Positions 16,939 through 25,243 are shown, counted from the first letter of the stretch. The stretch is DNA of 64,000 bases from Nitricoxidireducens sp046726235 (GCA_046726235.1 JBKPAD010000012.1:175000-238999), one strand, 5' to 3'. Notes: generated from the sequence alone by a model not told the origin. Numbers and translations: made by a program.

Positions 16939-18636
16939 ATGGCAACCACTTATCGCAATTGCCCGCGCACCGGGCTTCAATTCGACGTCGAGGCCGAAAA
17001 GCTGATGCGCTGGAACGCCGTCGCCGGCGTCGTCGCGCTGCTGGTCGGCGGCATCATGGCGTTGTTCGTCATCCTGACGCGCTGGCCGGCCGTCAAGCTG
17101 CTGCCGGCTGACCAGTTCTACCTCGTGCTGACCGCCCACGGCGTCGACATGCTGCTGGTCTGGATCATCTTCTTCGAGATGGCCGTGCTGTACTTCGCGT
17201 CATCGACGCTGCTGCGCTGCCGGCTGGCAACGCCCAAGATCGCCTGGCTCGGCTTCTGGCTGATGCTCATCGGCGCCGTCATGGGCAACTATGCCGTGCT
17301 GTCCGGCGAGTCGAGCGTGATGTTCACCTCCTACGTGCCGATGCAGGCCTCGCCGTGGTTCTACCTCGGCCTGATCCTGTTCGCCGTCGGCGCGCTGATC
17401 GGCTGCTTCGTGTTCCTCGGCACGCTCGTCGTCGCCAAGCAGGAGCGCACCTACGAAGGCTCGATCCCGCTGGTGACCTTCGGCGCGCTGACCGCCTGCA
17501 TCATCGCGGTCTACACCATCGCCTCGGGCGCCGTCATCCTGATCCCGACGCTCCTCTGGTCGCTCGGCATCATCCAGGAAGTCGACCCGCTGATGTACCG
17601 CGTCATCTGGTGGGGCATGGGCCACAGCTCGCAGCAGATCAACGTCTCCGCGCACGTGTCGATCTGGTACGCGATCGCCGCCATCGCGCTCGGCGCCAAG
17701 CCGCTGTCCGAGAAGGTGTCGCGCTTCGCCTTCCTGCTCTACATCCTGTTCCTGCAGCTCGCCTCCGCCCACCACCTGCTGTCCGACCCGGGCCTCGGCT
17801 CGGAGTGGAAGGTGCTCAACACGTCGTACTTCATGTACTTCGCGGTGATGGCCTCCATGATCCACGGCTTCACGGTTCCGGGCGCGATCGAAGCGGCACA
17901 GCGCAAGAAGGGCTACAACAACGGCCTCTTCGAGTGGCTGCGCAAGGCGCCGTGGGGCAACCCGGCGTTCTCGGGCATGTTCATCTCGCTGGTCAGCTTC
18001 GGCTTCATCGGCGGCATCTCCGGCGTCGTGCTGGGCACCGAGCAGATCAACATGCTGATGCACAACACGTTCTACGTGCCGGGCCACTTCCACGCCACCG
18101 TCGTCAGCGGCACCACGCTCGCCTTCATGGCCCTCACCTACTTCCTGGTGCCGGTGCTGTTCAAGCGTGAGCTGATCCTGCCGAAGCTGTGCTCGCTGCA
18201 GCCGTTCGTGTTCGGCATCGCCATGGCAGTGCTCTCGCTGGTGATGATGGGCGCCGGCACGCTGGGCGTCTCCCGCCGCCACTGGGACATGGCCTTCTCG
18301 GGCGCGCCGTTCCAGTACGAGTGGCCGGGCGCCGCCTACCTGATGATGGGCCTGACCGGCATCTTCGGCGTCATCGCCGTCATCGGCGGCGCGATGTTCT
18401 GCCTGCTGATCGTCGGTTCGCTGCTGTTCGGCAAGAAGCTCGACGAAGGCAAGCTGACGACGGAGCGCACGCCGTTCCCGCCGCAGACCGTCGCCGCCAA
18501 CGTCTCGGGCTACGGCAGCGCCGAACACGTCGCCGTGCCGGGGACCCTAGTGCTGGCGACGCTGCTGCTGGTGTCCTTCGTCCTCTACTACTTCGTGAAC
18601 TGGAAGTATCTGTCCGAGGTCTGGGGACTGAGCTAG
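16939..18636 (+). CDS. Haem-copper oxidoreductase subunit I with Gln at the catalytic Tyr position
   Basis: A 565-residue multi-helix protein. Heme ligands: His67 (LTAHGVDM), His383 and His385 (VPGHFHATV). CuB-site ligands: His229 (WWGMGHSSQQ) and His278-His279 (LASAHHL). In proton-pumping oxidases His229 would begin HPxxY, with Tyr four residues on cross-linked to it. Here that residue is Gln233, and the Pro is Ser. Lacking this Tyr, it is unlikely to be an ordinary O2 reductase. CuA subunit, heme A synthase genes and denitrification genes nearby point to the proposed CuA-type nitric oxide reductases (eNOR-like). That assignment is inference; a divergent oxidase remains possible. Confidence 0.85.
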   Translation: MATTYRNCPRTGLQFDVEAEKLMRWNAVAGVVALLVGGIMALFVILTRWPAVKLLPADQFYLVLTAHGVDMLLVWIIFFEMAVLYFASSTLLRCRLATPKIAWLGFWLMLIGAVMGNYAVLSGESSVMFTSYVPMQASPWFYLGLILFAVGALIGCFVFLGTLVVAKQERTYEGSIPLVTFGALTACIIAVYTIASGAVILIPTLLWSLGIIQEVDPLMYRVIWWGMGHSSQQINVSAHVSIWYAIAAIALGAKPLSEKVSRFAFLLYILFLQLASAHHLLSDPGLGSEWKVLNTSYFMYFAVMASMIHGFTVPGAIEAAQRKKGYNNGLFEWLRKAPWGNPAFSGMFISLVSFGFIGGISGVVLGTEQINMLMHNTFYVPGHFHATVVSGTTLAFMALTYFLVPVLFKRELILPKLCSLQPFVFGIAMAVLSLVMMGAGTLGVSRRHWDMAFSGAPFQYEWPGAAYLMMGLTGIFGVIAVIGGAMFCLLIVGSLLFGKKLDEGKLTTERTPFPPQTVAANVSGYGSAEHVAVPGTLVLATLLLVSFVLYYFVNWKYLSEVWGLS

Positions 18637-18659
18637 AGTAGACCGCAACGCTCCGGATG

Positions 18660-18688
18660 CCCCGCCGACCCAGTGCCGGCGGGGTTTT
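18660..18688 (+). terminator. Intrinsic terminator after subunit I
   Basis: CCCCGCCG (18660-18667) pairs with CGGCGGGG (18677-18684) and is followed by TTTT. The stem is strong and the T run short, so it may terminate or attenuate transcription before ctaB. It separates the three enzyme subunits from the assembly genes, which lie 75 bp further on. Confidence 0.7.
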
Positions 18689-18689
18689 C

Positions 18690-18742
18690 CGGATCCTGGC
18701 TGAATCCCCTCCGCACGCCGGAGGAGATTCAAGCAGGATCCG
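18690..18742. repeat. Large imperfect hairpin before ctaB
   Basis: Two 24-base arms, 18690-18713 and 18719-18742, are inverted repeats with three mismatches and a 5-base loop. It begins two bases after the terminator T run and ends 21 bp before the ctaB ATG. It could be a second termination or processing signal, a REP-like repeat or an mRNA stabiliser. No other copy is apparent in this window. Confidence 0.6.
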
Positions 18743-18763
18743 ACGACAAGGAAAAAAGCGACG

Positions 18764-19654
18764 ATGGAAACGACACTGACGCAAGCACCGCATCCCGCCT
18801 GGACCCTCCGCAGCATCTTGGGCGTCTTCAAGCTGCGCATCGGCGTGGTCATCACCTTCACCGCCCTGGCGGGCCTCGCCGTCACCAGCGGGCCTTCGCT
18901 CACCGCAATGCAGTTCGTCGTGCTCGCGCTGTCGACCCTGATCTCCTCGGGCTGCGCGGGGGCATTCAACCAGTACTACGAGTACGACATCGATCCGAAG
19001 ATGAGCCGCACGCGCAAGCGCGCCTTCGCCGACGGCGGCTTCCGCCGCAGCCCGGCCTGGCTCTGGGCCATCGGCGGGCTGATGGCGGTCTCGGTGGGTG
19101 CCGCGTGGATGGCCCTCAACGCCTGGGCCGCGCTCTACGTCTTCCTCGGCGCCTTCTTCTACGCCGTCGTCTATACGGTCTGGCTCAAGCGCCGCACCTG
19201 GCTGAACATCGTCATCGGCGGCCTGGCCGGCAGCTGGGCGGTGCTCGCCGGCGCCGCGGCCTCGAATCCCGAGATCGGCGCCGTGCCGCTGGCGCTGGCC
19301 TTCGTCCTCTTCCTGTGGACGCCGCCGCACTTCTGGAGCCTCGCCGTCGCCTTCCGCGACGACTACGCGGCCGCCGGCGTGCCGATGCTGCCCGTCGTCG
19401 TCGGCGACCAGCGCGCCGCCCAGACCATCTTCGGCAGCACGATCCTGCTGGTCGCCGCGTCGTTCCTGCCGGCCTTCTTCGGCCTCGGCCCGCTCTACGT
19501 CGCCGGCGCCGCGATCGGCGGCTTCCAGTTCATCCGCAAGGCCTGGCTGCTGGCGCAGGATCCGAACCGCAAGACCGCCATGTCCTGCTTCCACGCCTCG
19601 CTGATGCAGCTCACGCTGCTGCTCGTCACGGCGATCATCGACCCGCAGTTCTGA
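18764..19654 (+). CDS. ctaB: Protoheme IX farnesyltransferase (heme O synthase)
   Basis: Adds the farnesyl tail to protoheme, the step before heme A synthase. The 296 residues include about nine helices, the prenyl-diphosphate site NQYYEYDIDPKMSRTRKR (Asn69, Asp75, Asp77) and TPPHFWSLAVAF. The usual first Asp of the NxxxD motif is Glu73 here, a mild change. Followed after 4 bp by an SCO gene. Its presence next to two heme A synthases indicates that the nearby haem-copper enzyme uses heme A or O. Confidence 0.92.
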   Translation: METTLTQAPHPAWTLRSILGVFKLRIGVVITFTALAGLAVTSGPSLTAMQFVVLALSTLISSGCAGAFNQYYEYDIDPKMSRTRKRAFADGGFRRSPAWLWAIGGLMAVSVGAAWMALNAWAALYVFLGAFFYAVVYTVWLKRRTWLNIVIGGLAGSWAVLAGAAASNPEIGAVPLALAFVLFLWTPPHFWSLAVAFRDDYAAAGVPMLPVVVGDQRAAQTIFGSTILLVAASFLPAFFGLGPLYVAGAAIGGFQFIRKAWLLAQDPNRKTAMSCFHASLMQLTLLLVTAIIDPQF

Positions 19655-19658
19655 ATCC

Positions 19659-20540
19659 GTGAAGCTCATCCCGCGCGTCCTCGCGGCCGCGGTGCTGGCC
19701 GCCGCGGCGCTGCCGTCCTGGGGCGCCGACGATGCGGGCGCGGACGCGCCCAAGCTCACCTCGCGGCCGCTGAACCGCAACTCGAGCCAGATGATCACCA
19801 CGCTCGACGAGCAGGCCGCCTTCGACAAGTCCCAGAAGGCGGTCGGCAACATCGTCAAGGACTTCGCGCTGCTCAACCGCGACGGCAATCCGGTGCGGCT
19901 GGCCGACTACCGCGGCAAGCCGACCCTCGTGAGCTTCATGTACACCGGCTGCTTCCAGGTCTGCCCGACCACGACCAAGAACCTGCAGAAGGCCGTCGAG
20001 GGTCTGGTGAACCGCTTCGGCGCCGACAAGTTCAACATCGTCAGCATCGGCTTCAACCAGCCCTTCGATTCGCCGCAGGCGATGAAGTCCTTCGCGCTGC
20101 AGCAGGGCGTGCGGCTGCCGAACTGGGATTTCCTCAGCCCCGCCGCGGCGCTGGTGCCCGAGCTCACGCGCGAGTTCGGCTTCAGCTACGTGCAGACGCT
20201 CGCCGGCTTCGACCACCTCAACCAGGTCACGCTGGTCGACGCCAAGGGCACCATCGTCCGCCAGGTGTACGGCGAGACCTTCACCGCCGACACGCTCGCC
20301 GATCCGCTCAAGGCGCTGATGGGCGGCGAAGCGCTCAAGCCGGAGTCGCTCACGGTGGCGGAACTTATCGACCGGGTCCGCATCCTATGCTCGGTCTACG
20401 ATCCCACGACCGGCAAGTACCGCATCAGCTACGGCATCTTCATGGAAGCCGCCGGGGCGTTGACCTTCATCATCTGGCTCGCCCTCTTCTATTGGCGCGA
20501 GAGGCGCGGCAGGCTGCCAAGGGAAATTTCCGGCGCTTGA
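19659..20540 (+). CDS. SCO1/SenC family copper chaperone with C-terminal membrane helix
   Basis: A 293-residue thioredoxin-fold protein with signal peptide, copper ligands Cys98 and Cys102 (YTGCFQVCP) and His186 (GFDHLN), and an extra C-terminal helix near residues 255-280. SCO proteins deliver copper to or reduce the CuA site of subunit II. GTG start 4 bp after ctaB. The stop codon TGA lies inside a TTGAC-N4-GTCAA operator that drives the next gene. Confidence 0.9.
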   Translation: MKLIPRVLAAAVLAAAALPSWGADDAGADAPKLTSRPLNRNSSQMITTLDEQAAFDKSQKAVGNIVKDFALLNRDGNPVRLADYRGKPTLVSFMYTGCFQVCPTTTKNLQKAVEGLVNRFGADKFNIVSIGFNQPFDSPQAMKSFALQQGVRLPNWDFLSPAAALVPELTREFGFSYVQTLAGFDHLNQVTLVDAKGTIVRQVYGETFTADTLADPLKALMGGEALKPESLTVAELIDRVRILCSVYDPTTGKYRISYGIFMEAAGALTFIIWLALFYWRERRGRLPREISGA

Positions 20541-20585
20541 CTGCGGTCAAGTCGCAGGGCAGGCCGGGTGCATATCATCGATCGC
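20537..20585 (+). promoter_or_regulatory. FNR/DNR-type class II promoter for the cytochrome b fusion operon
   Basis: Palindrome TTGACTGCGGTCAA at 20537-20550, centred at 20543.5. A -10-like TATCAT lies at 20573-20578, predicting a start near 20585, exactly 41.5 bp from the operator centre as in class II CRP/FNR promoters. The box matches 8 of 10 conserved positions and all six of TTG-N8-CAA. The leader would be about 42 nt. The regulator type (FNR, DNR or another CRP-family member) cannot be told from sequence. Confidence 0.6.
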
Positions 20586-20626
20586 TAATAAAACAAAAAA
20601 GATGAATCGCAACCGGAACCCCGCAC

Positions 20627-22201
20627 TTGAGCCCTCATGCAGCACTCCGCAATGCCTCGGGCGCCGCGATACAGCGCGTCGAGAACTTCTTCGACGCCTT
20701 CTTCGGCCACGCGGCTAACCCGCTGCGCCACCTCGGCGCGCTCGGCCTCTGGCTGCTCTGGATCCTCACCGCCACCGGCACCTACCTCTACATCGTCATC
20801 GACACCAGCGTCACCGGCGTCTACGACTCGATTGGCTACCTGTCGAACGAACAGTGGTGGTTCGGCGGCATCGTGCGCAGCCTGCACCGCTACGCCACCG
20901 ACGGCTTCCTGCTGGTGATGTTCCTGCACCTGCTGCGCGAGTGGGCGTACGACCGCTACTCCGGCTTCCGCCTCTACTCGTGGATGACCGGCATCCCGCT
21001 GATCTGGGTCGTGTACATGAGCGCGATCGGCGGCTACTGGATCGTCTGGGACCAGCTGGCGCAGTTCTCCGCGCTGGCGACGCACGAACTCTTCGACTGG
21101 TTCGACATCTCGACCATCTCGGCGGCGCGCAACTTCCTGACGCCCGACGCCGTCAGCGACCGCTTCTTCACCTTCCTCGTCTATATCCACATCGGCTTCC
21201 CGGTGATGCTGATCATCGGCATCTGGGCGCACGTGCACCGCATCAGCAGCGTCGATGCCTTCCCGTCCAAGCCGCTGGCCTGGGGCACGCTGCTGGCGCT
21301 GCTGGGGCTCGCGCTGGTCAACCCCGCAGTCAGCGACGCCGCCGCCGACCTCGCCCGCGTGCCCGCCAACACACGCATGGACTGGCCGGCGCTGTTCCTC
21401 AACCCGCTGATGTACGAGACCTCGCCCGGCTTCGTCTGGGCGCTGCTGGGCGGCTTCACCGCCCTGCTGATCGCGCTGCCGCTGCTGCCGCGCAAGCGCG
21501 CCGCCGCGATCGCGGAAGTCCAGCCCGACAACTGCAACGGCTGCCGTCGCTGCTACGCCGACTGCCCCTACCAGGCGATCACCATGACGGTGCACCCGAC
21601 CAAGCGCGGGCATGAGCTCGCCGTCGTCGACACCGCCAACTGCGCCAGCTGCGGCATCTGCGTCGGCTCCTGCCCGTCGTCGACCCCGTTCCGCAGCGTC
21701 GAGGAACTCGTCACCGGCATCGACATGCCGCAGCAGCCAATCAACGCCCTGCGCCGCGAACTCGAGCAGCAGCTGGCGACGCTCGAGGGCCGCACCAGGA
21801 TCGTCGTCTTCGGCTGCGAGCAGGGCGCCAAGGCCGACGCGCTGCGCGCGCCCGACACCGCCGTGTTCACGCTGATCTGCTCCGGCATGCTGCCGCCGTC
21901 CTTCGTCGAATACGCGCTGCGCGGCGGCGCCGACGGCGTGCTGATCACCGGCTGCCGCGAAGGCGGCTGCCCCTACCGCCTCGGCAACCAATGGACCGCC
22001 GAGCGCCTCGCCCACGAGCGCGAGCCGCGGCTGCGCAGGCTGGTGCCGCGCGAGCGCGTGTGCGAAGCCTGGGCCGGGCCGCACGACGACGCGCGGCTGG
22101 TCGCGGCACTCAAGGAATTCAGGACCGATATCGAAACCGCAACGGGCGACGACAGCCGCCTCAAGCCCTATCACCGGAGGACCGTTCAACATGTCCATTA
22201 A
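20627..22201 (+). CDS. Diheme cytochrome b / 2x[4Fe-4S] / MvhD-like fusion protein
   Basis: A 524-residue fusion. Residues 30-285 form a cytochrome b N-terminal-like domain with His87/His101 and His188/His202, each pair 14 apart, giving two b hemes. Residues 303-313 and 339-349 hold two ferredoxin motifs (CNGCRRCYADCP, CASCGICVGSCP). Residues 393-460 match the MvhD/HdrA-associated delta domain (GCEQGAK, LICSG, GADGVLITGCREGGCPY, LGN) with Cys397, 418, 443 and 448. It probably links quinone to an Fe-S or flavin partner. The best start is TTG at 20627 because the frame is closed just upstream and contains no ATG. Confidence 0.8.
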   Translation: MSPHAALRNASGAAIQRVENFFDAFFGHAANPLRHLGALGLWLLWILTATGTYLYIVIDTSVTGVYDSIGYLSNEQWWFGGIVRSLHRYATDGFLLVMFLHLLREWAYDRYSGFRLYSWMTGIPLIWVVYMSAIGGYWIVWDQLAQFSALATHELFDWFDISTISAARNFLTPDAVSDRFFTFLVYIHIGFPVMLIIGIWAHVHRISSVDAFPSKPLAWGTLLALLGLALVNPAVSDAAADLARVPANTRMDWPALFLNPLMYETSPGFVWALLGGFTALLIALPLLPRKRAAAIAEVQPDNCNGCRRCYADCPYQAITMTVHPTKRGHELAVVDTANCASCGICVGSCPSSTPFRSVEELVTGIDMPQQPINALRRELEQQLATLEGRTRIVVFGCEQGAKADALRAPDTAVFTLICSGMLPPSFVEYALRGGADGVLITGCREGGCPYRLGNQWTAERLAHEREPRLRRLVPRERVCEAWAGPHDDARLVAALKEFRTDIETATGDDSRLKPYHRRTVQHVH

Positions 22202-22691
22202 ACCCGCCGCCATCGCCGGCCAGGTGGTGCTGTACGGCGCCTTCGCCGCCTTCATCGGCTACTTCGCCACCAACCCGCGCTACCAGCACCTGCCGCCCGG
22301 ACACGCGCTGGTCAAGCTCTCGCTCGCCCACTTCGGCGACCGCGAGTGCCGCAAGCGCACGCCCGAGGAACTGCAGAAGCTGCCGCCGAACATGCGCGCG
22401 CCGCTGGAGTGCCCGCGCGAGCGCTCGCCGCTGGTGATCGAACTCGATATGGACGGCAAGTCGATGTACAAGGGCACGATCCAGCCGACCGGCCTTTCCA
22501 AGGACGGCATCTCGACCGTCTACCGCCGCTTCGAGCTGCCGGCGGGCGAGCACCAGATCGCCGTGCGCCTGAGCGACAACGTACGCGAGCCGGGCTTCAA
22601 GTTCGTCAAGGAAGGCAAGGTGACGCTGCAGCCGGCGCAGGTGCTGGTGATCGACTTCAACCCCGACAAGGGCGGCCTGTTCTTCCAATAA
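22191..22691 (+). CDS. Membrane-anchored protein of unknown function between two cytochrome b fusions
   Basis: A 166-residue protein with one N-terminal helix (about residues 6-26) and a periplasmic beta-rich domain containing two cysteines (RECRKR, LECPRE). I do not recognise the family. It overlaps the preceding fusion gene by 11 bp and ends 27 bp before the next, so all three are probably co-translated and may form one complex. The middle (DMDGKSMYKGTIQPTGL) looks like an immunoglobulin-like fold, a weak impression. Confidence 0.7.
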   Translation: MSIKPAAIAGQVVLYGAFAAFIGYFATNPRYQHLPPGHALVKLSLAHFGDRECRKRTPEELQKLPPNMRAPLECPRERSPLVIELDMDGKSMYKGTIQPTGLSKDGISTVYRRFELPAGEHQIAVRLSDNVREPGFKFVKEGKVTLQPAQVLVIDFNPDKGGLFFQ

Positions 22692-22718
22692 GCCCAAGAC
22701 ATCGACCGGAGCCCGTCC

Positions 22719-24647
22719 ATGTTCATCAAGACGCAGCAGCAAATCTTCCGCTGGTTCTTCATGCACGCCGAGAACACGTTCAACCGTGCCTTCGGCGAAA
22801 AGCTGAACCCCTTCTACCACCTCGGCACCATCACCTTCTGGCAGTTCTGGCTGCTGGCGGTATCCGGGCTGTATCTCTATATCTTCGCCGACACCGGCGT
22901 GCATGACGCCTACGAGTCGGTCGAGGCGATCACCCACGACCAGTGGTGGGCCGGCGGCATCCTGCGCAGCGTGCACCGCTACGCCACCGACGGCATGATC
23001 CTGACCATGCTGCTGCACATGCTGCGGCACTTCGCCTACGACCGCTATCGCGGCTTCCGCTGGTTCTCGTGGGTCTCGGGCGTGGCCCTGCTGTGGATGG
23101 TGTACGTCGCCGGCATCAACGGCTTCATGCTGGTCTGGGACCAGCTGGCGCAGTTCATCGTCGTCGCCGTGGCCGAATGGTTCGACGTGCTACCGCTGTT
23201 CAACGGCACGCTGATCCGCAACTTCCTCTACGAAGGCTCCGTGAACAGCCGGCTGTTCACCCTGCTCGCCTTCATCCACATCGGCGCGCCGCTGATCGTG
23301 GTGTTCGTCATGTGGATCCACGTCCAGCGCGTGCCCAAGGCGCACATCAACCCGCCGAAGCCCGTCGCCATCGCGGTGACGCTGATGTTCATCGTGCTCT
23401 CGCTGATCAAGCCGGTGTTGAGCCAGGGCCCCGAGGCCAACCTGAACATGGTGCCGCACGACTTCGAGTTCGACTGGTTCGAGCTGCCGGTGCTGGCCCT
23501 GATCTACGTCTGGGACCCGATGAAGGTGTGGTTCCTGGTCATCGGCGTCAGCGTGCTGCTGTTCCTCACCCCGTGGCTGCCGCCGCAGCGCCGCGGCGCC
23601 GCCAAGGCCGAGGTGAAGGTCACCTTCCATCCCGGCAAGACGGTCACCGCGCGCTTCGGCGAGACCCTGCTCGACGCCGGCCTGCGCCAGGAACTGCCGC
23701 TGCCCTTCGAGTGCCGCAACGGCGGCTGCGGCGTCTGCAAATGCACGGTGGTCGCAGGCAACGTCGACCCCGGCGTCTACCAGGCCAACGCCCTGACGGC
23801 CGAGGAGCGCGCCGCCGGCAAGGTGCTGCTGTGCTGCGCCACCGCGGTCGACGACGCCGAGATCGAGTACGTGGCCGACGAGAGCCGCGTGCTGAACCCG
23901 GTGCGCGAGTTCTCCGGCCGCGTCGTCGCGCTCGACAAGCTCTCCTACGACGTCATGCGCGTGCGCATGGCGCTGCCCGACGGCGAGCGCATCCAGTTCA
24001 AGGCCGGCCAGTACATCAACATCATCCTCGACGACGGCCAGCGTCGCGCCTTCTCGTTCGCCACGCCGCCGCACCGCAACGAGTTCATCGAACTGCACAT
24101 CCGCCTGGTGGCGGGCGGCCGCTTCACCACCCACGTCTTCGAGGGCATGAAGGTCGGCGACGAGATCCGCTTCGAGGGCCCATTCGGCGACTTCGTGCTG
24201 CGCGAGTCGAACCGGCCGATCATCTTCGTCGCCGGCGCCACCGGCTTCGCGCCCGTCAAGAGCATGGTCGAGGACGCCTTCCACAAGGGCATCCGCCGCC
24301 CGATCCACCTCTACTGGGGCGTGCGCCAGCTGCGCGACCTCTACATGCCAGACCTGCCGGCGCAGTGGGCGCGCGACCACAGCAACGTGCACTTCATCCC
24401 GGTGCTCTCCGACCCGGCGCCGGAGGACAACTGGACAGGCCGCACCGGCCTCGTGCATCAGGCCATCCTGCAGGATTTCCCGTCGCTGGCCGGCCATGAG
24501 CTGTATGCCTGCGGCTCGGTGAAGATGGTCGAGGCCGTGTTCCCGCACTTCAAGGCCCAGGGCGCGGAAGACGGCATGTGCTTCTCCGACGCCTTTACAA
24601 TCTCGGCTCGATCGATGGCGCTGCAGGCGCCCCAGGAGGCTGCATGA
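22719..24647 (+). CDS. Diheme cytochrome b / [2Fe-2S] / FAD-NAD(P)H reductase fusion
   Basis: A 642-residue fusion. Residues 30-290 form a diheme cytochrome b domain (His86/His100 and His187/His201), paralogous to the protein at 20627 (shared QWW.GGI.RS.HRYATDG). Residues 297-390 are a plant-type ferredoxin with Cys332, 337, 340 and 372 (CRNGGCGVCKC). Residues 395-625 are a ferredoxin reductase module with FAD motif RAFSFATP, NAD(P) motif GATGFAPVKSM and YACGS. One chain could thus move electrons between NAD(P)H and membrane quinone or heme. I know of no characterised protein with this exact order. Confidence 0.85.
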   Translation: MFIKTQQQIFRWFFMHAENTFNRAFGEKLNPFYHLGTITFWQFWLLAVSGLYLYIFADTGVHDAYESVEAITHDQWWAGGILRSVHRYATDGMILTMLLHMLRHFAYDRYRGFRWFSWVSGVALLWMVYVAGINGFMLVWDQLAQFIVVAVAEWFDVLPLFNGTLIRNFLYEGSVNSRLFTLLAFIHIGAPLIVVFVMWIHVQRVPKAHINPPKPVAIAVTLMFIVLSLIKPVLSQGPEANLNMVPHDFEFDWFELPVLALIYVWDPMKVWFLVIGVSVLLFLTPWLPPQRRGAAKAEVKVTFHPGKTVTARFGETLLDAGLRQELPLPFECRNGGCGVCKCTVVAGNVDPGVYQANALTAEERAAGKVLLCCATAVDDAEIEYVADESRVLNPVREFSGRVVALDKLSYDVMRVRMALPDGERIQFKAGQYINIILDDGQRRAFSFATPPHRNEFIELHIRLVAGGRFTTHVFEGMKVGDEIRFEGPFGDFVLRESNRPIIFVAGATGFAPVKSMVEDAFHKGIRRPIHLYWGVRQLRDLYMPDLPAQWARDHSNVHFIPVLSDPAPEDNWTGRTGLVHQAILQDFPSLAGHELYACGSVKMVEAVFPHFKAQGAEDGMCFSDAFTISARSMALQAPQEAA

Positions 24648-25243
24648 AGGCAATGGATTGGCTGACCAAGCTCGGCCTCGCGGGACTCGTGGTCCTGATG
24701 GGGGCCGTCTTCTTCTGGCAGCCGATCAAGGCCACATTCTCGGGCGCGACGGTCAGCATCGACTTCGTGCTCGAGTCGAGCGAGGGTGCCGTCGACAGCA
24801 AGGCGCTGCGCGGCAAGGTGGTCGCGCTGACCTTCGCCTACGCCGGCTGCGGCGAGCGCTGCGCGGCGCGCCACGCCAACCTGGCCCGCGCCTACGAGAC
24901 GCTGACCAGCGGCGAGCGGGCGCGCGTCGCCATGATCGTCGTCTCGGTGGATGAGCGCGACACGCCGGCAACCATGGGCGCCGCCGTCAAGAAGATCCAT
25001 CCCGACTTCATCGGCGCCACCGGCAAGGCCGAGGCGGTGAAGGCGGTGGCCGACACCTTCGGCGCCAACTTCCAGAAGCACGTCCTGTCCGACGGCAGCG
25101 TCAGCCTCGAAGTCAGCCCGCTCGTCTTCGTCGTCGATGCCGAGGGCAAGTTCGTCGCGGTGCTCAACGACACGATGACGCCGGAAAAGGTCGCCGCGTC
25201 CCTGCGCGCGCGCCTGCCCTCCGCCCTGCCCGCCTCGCGCTAA
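24644..25243 (+). CDS. SCO-like thioredoxin-fold protein lacking the copper histidine
   Basis: A 199-residue protein with an N-terminal membrane helix (about residues 8-24) and a thioredoxin-like domain carrying Cys69 and Cys73 (YAGCGERCAAR), a CxxxC pair as in SCO. The distal DH motif of SCO is replaced by LEVSPLVFVVD, so copper binding is doubtful and a thiol-redox role is possible. The ATG overlaps the preceding stop (ATGA) behind AGGAGG. It closes the cytochrome b fusion operon and abuts the convergent sensor kinase gene. Confidence 0.75.
   Translation: MKAMDWLTKLGLAGLVVLMGAVFFWQPIKATFSGATVSIDFVLESSEGAVDSKALRGKVVALTFAYAGCGERCAARHANLARAYETLTSGERARVAMIVVSVDERDTPATMGAAVKKIHPDFIGATGKAEAVKAVADTFGANFQKHVLSDGSVSLEVSPLVFVVDAEGKFVAVLNDTMTPEKVAASLRARLPSALPASR

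Noticed and set aside
16939..18636. Ordinary cytochrome c oxidase subunit I
   Set aside because: The superfamily is right, but the catalytic Tyr position is Gln233 and the Pro of HPxxY is missing, so an O2 reductase label would mislead.
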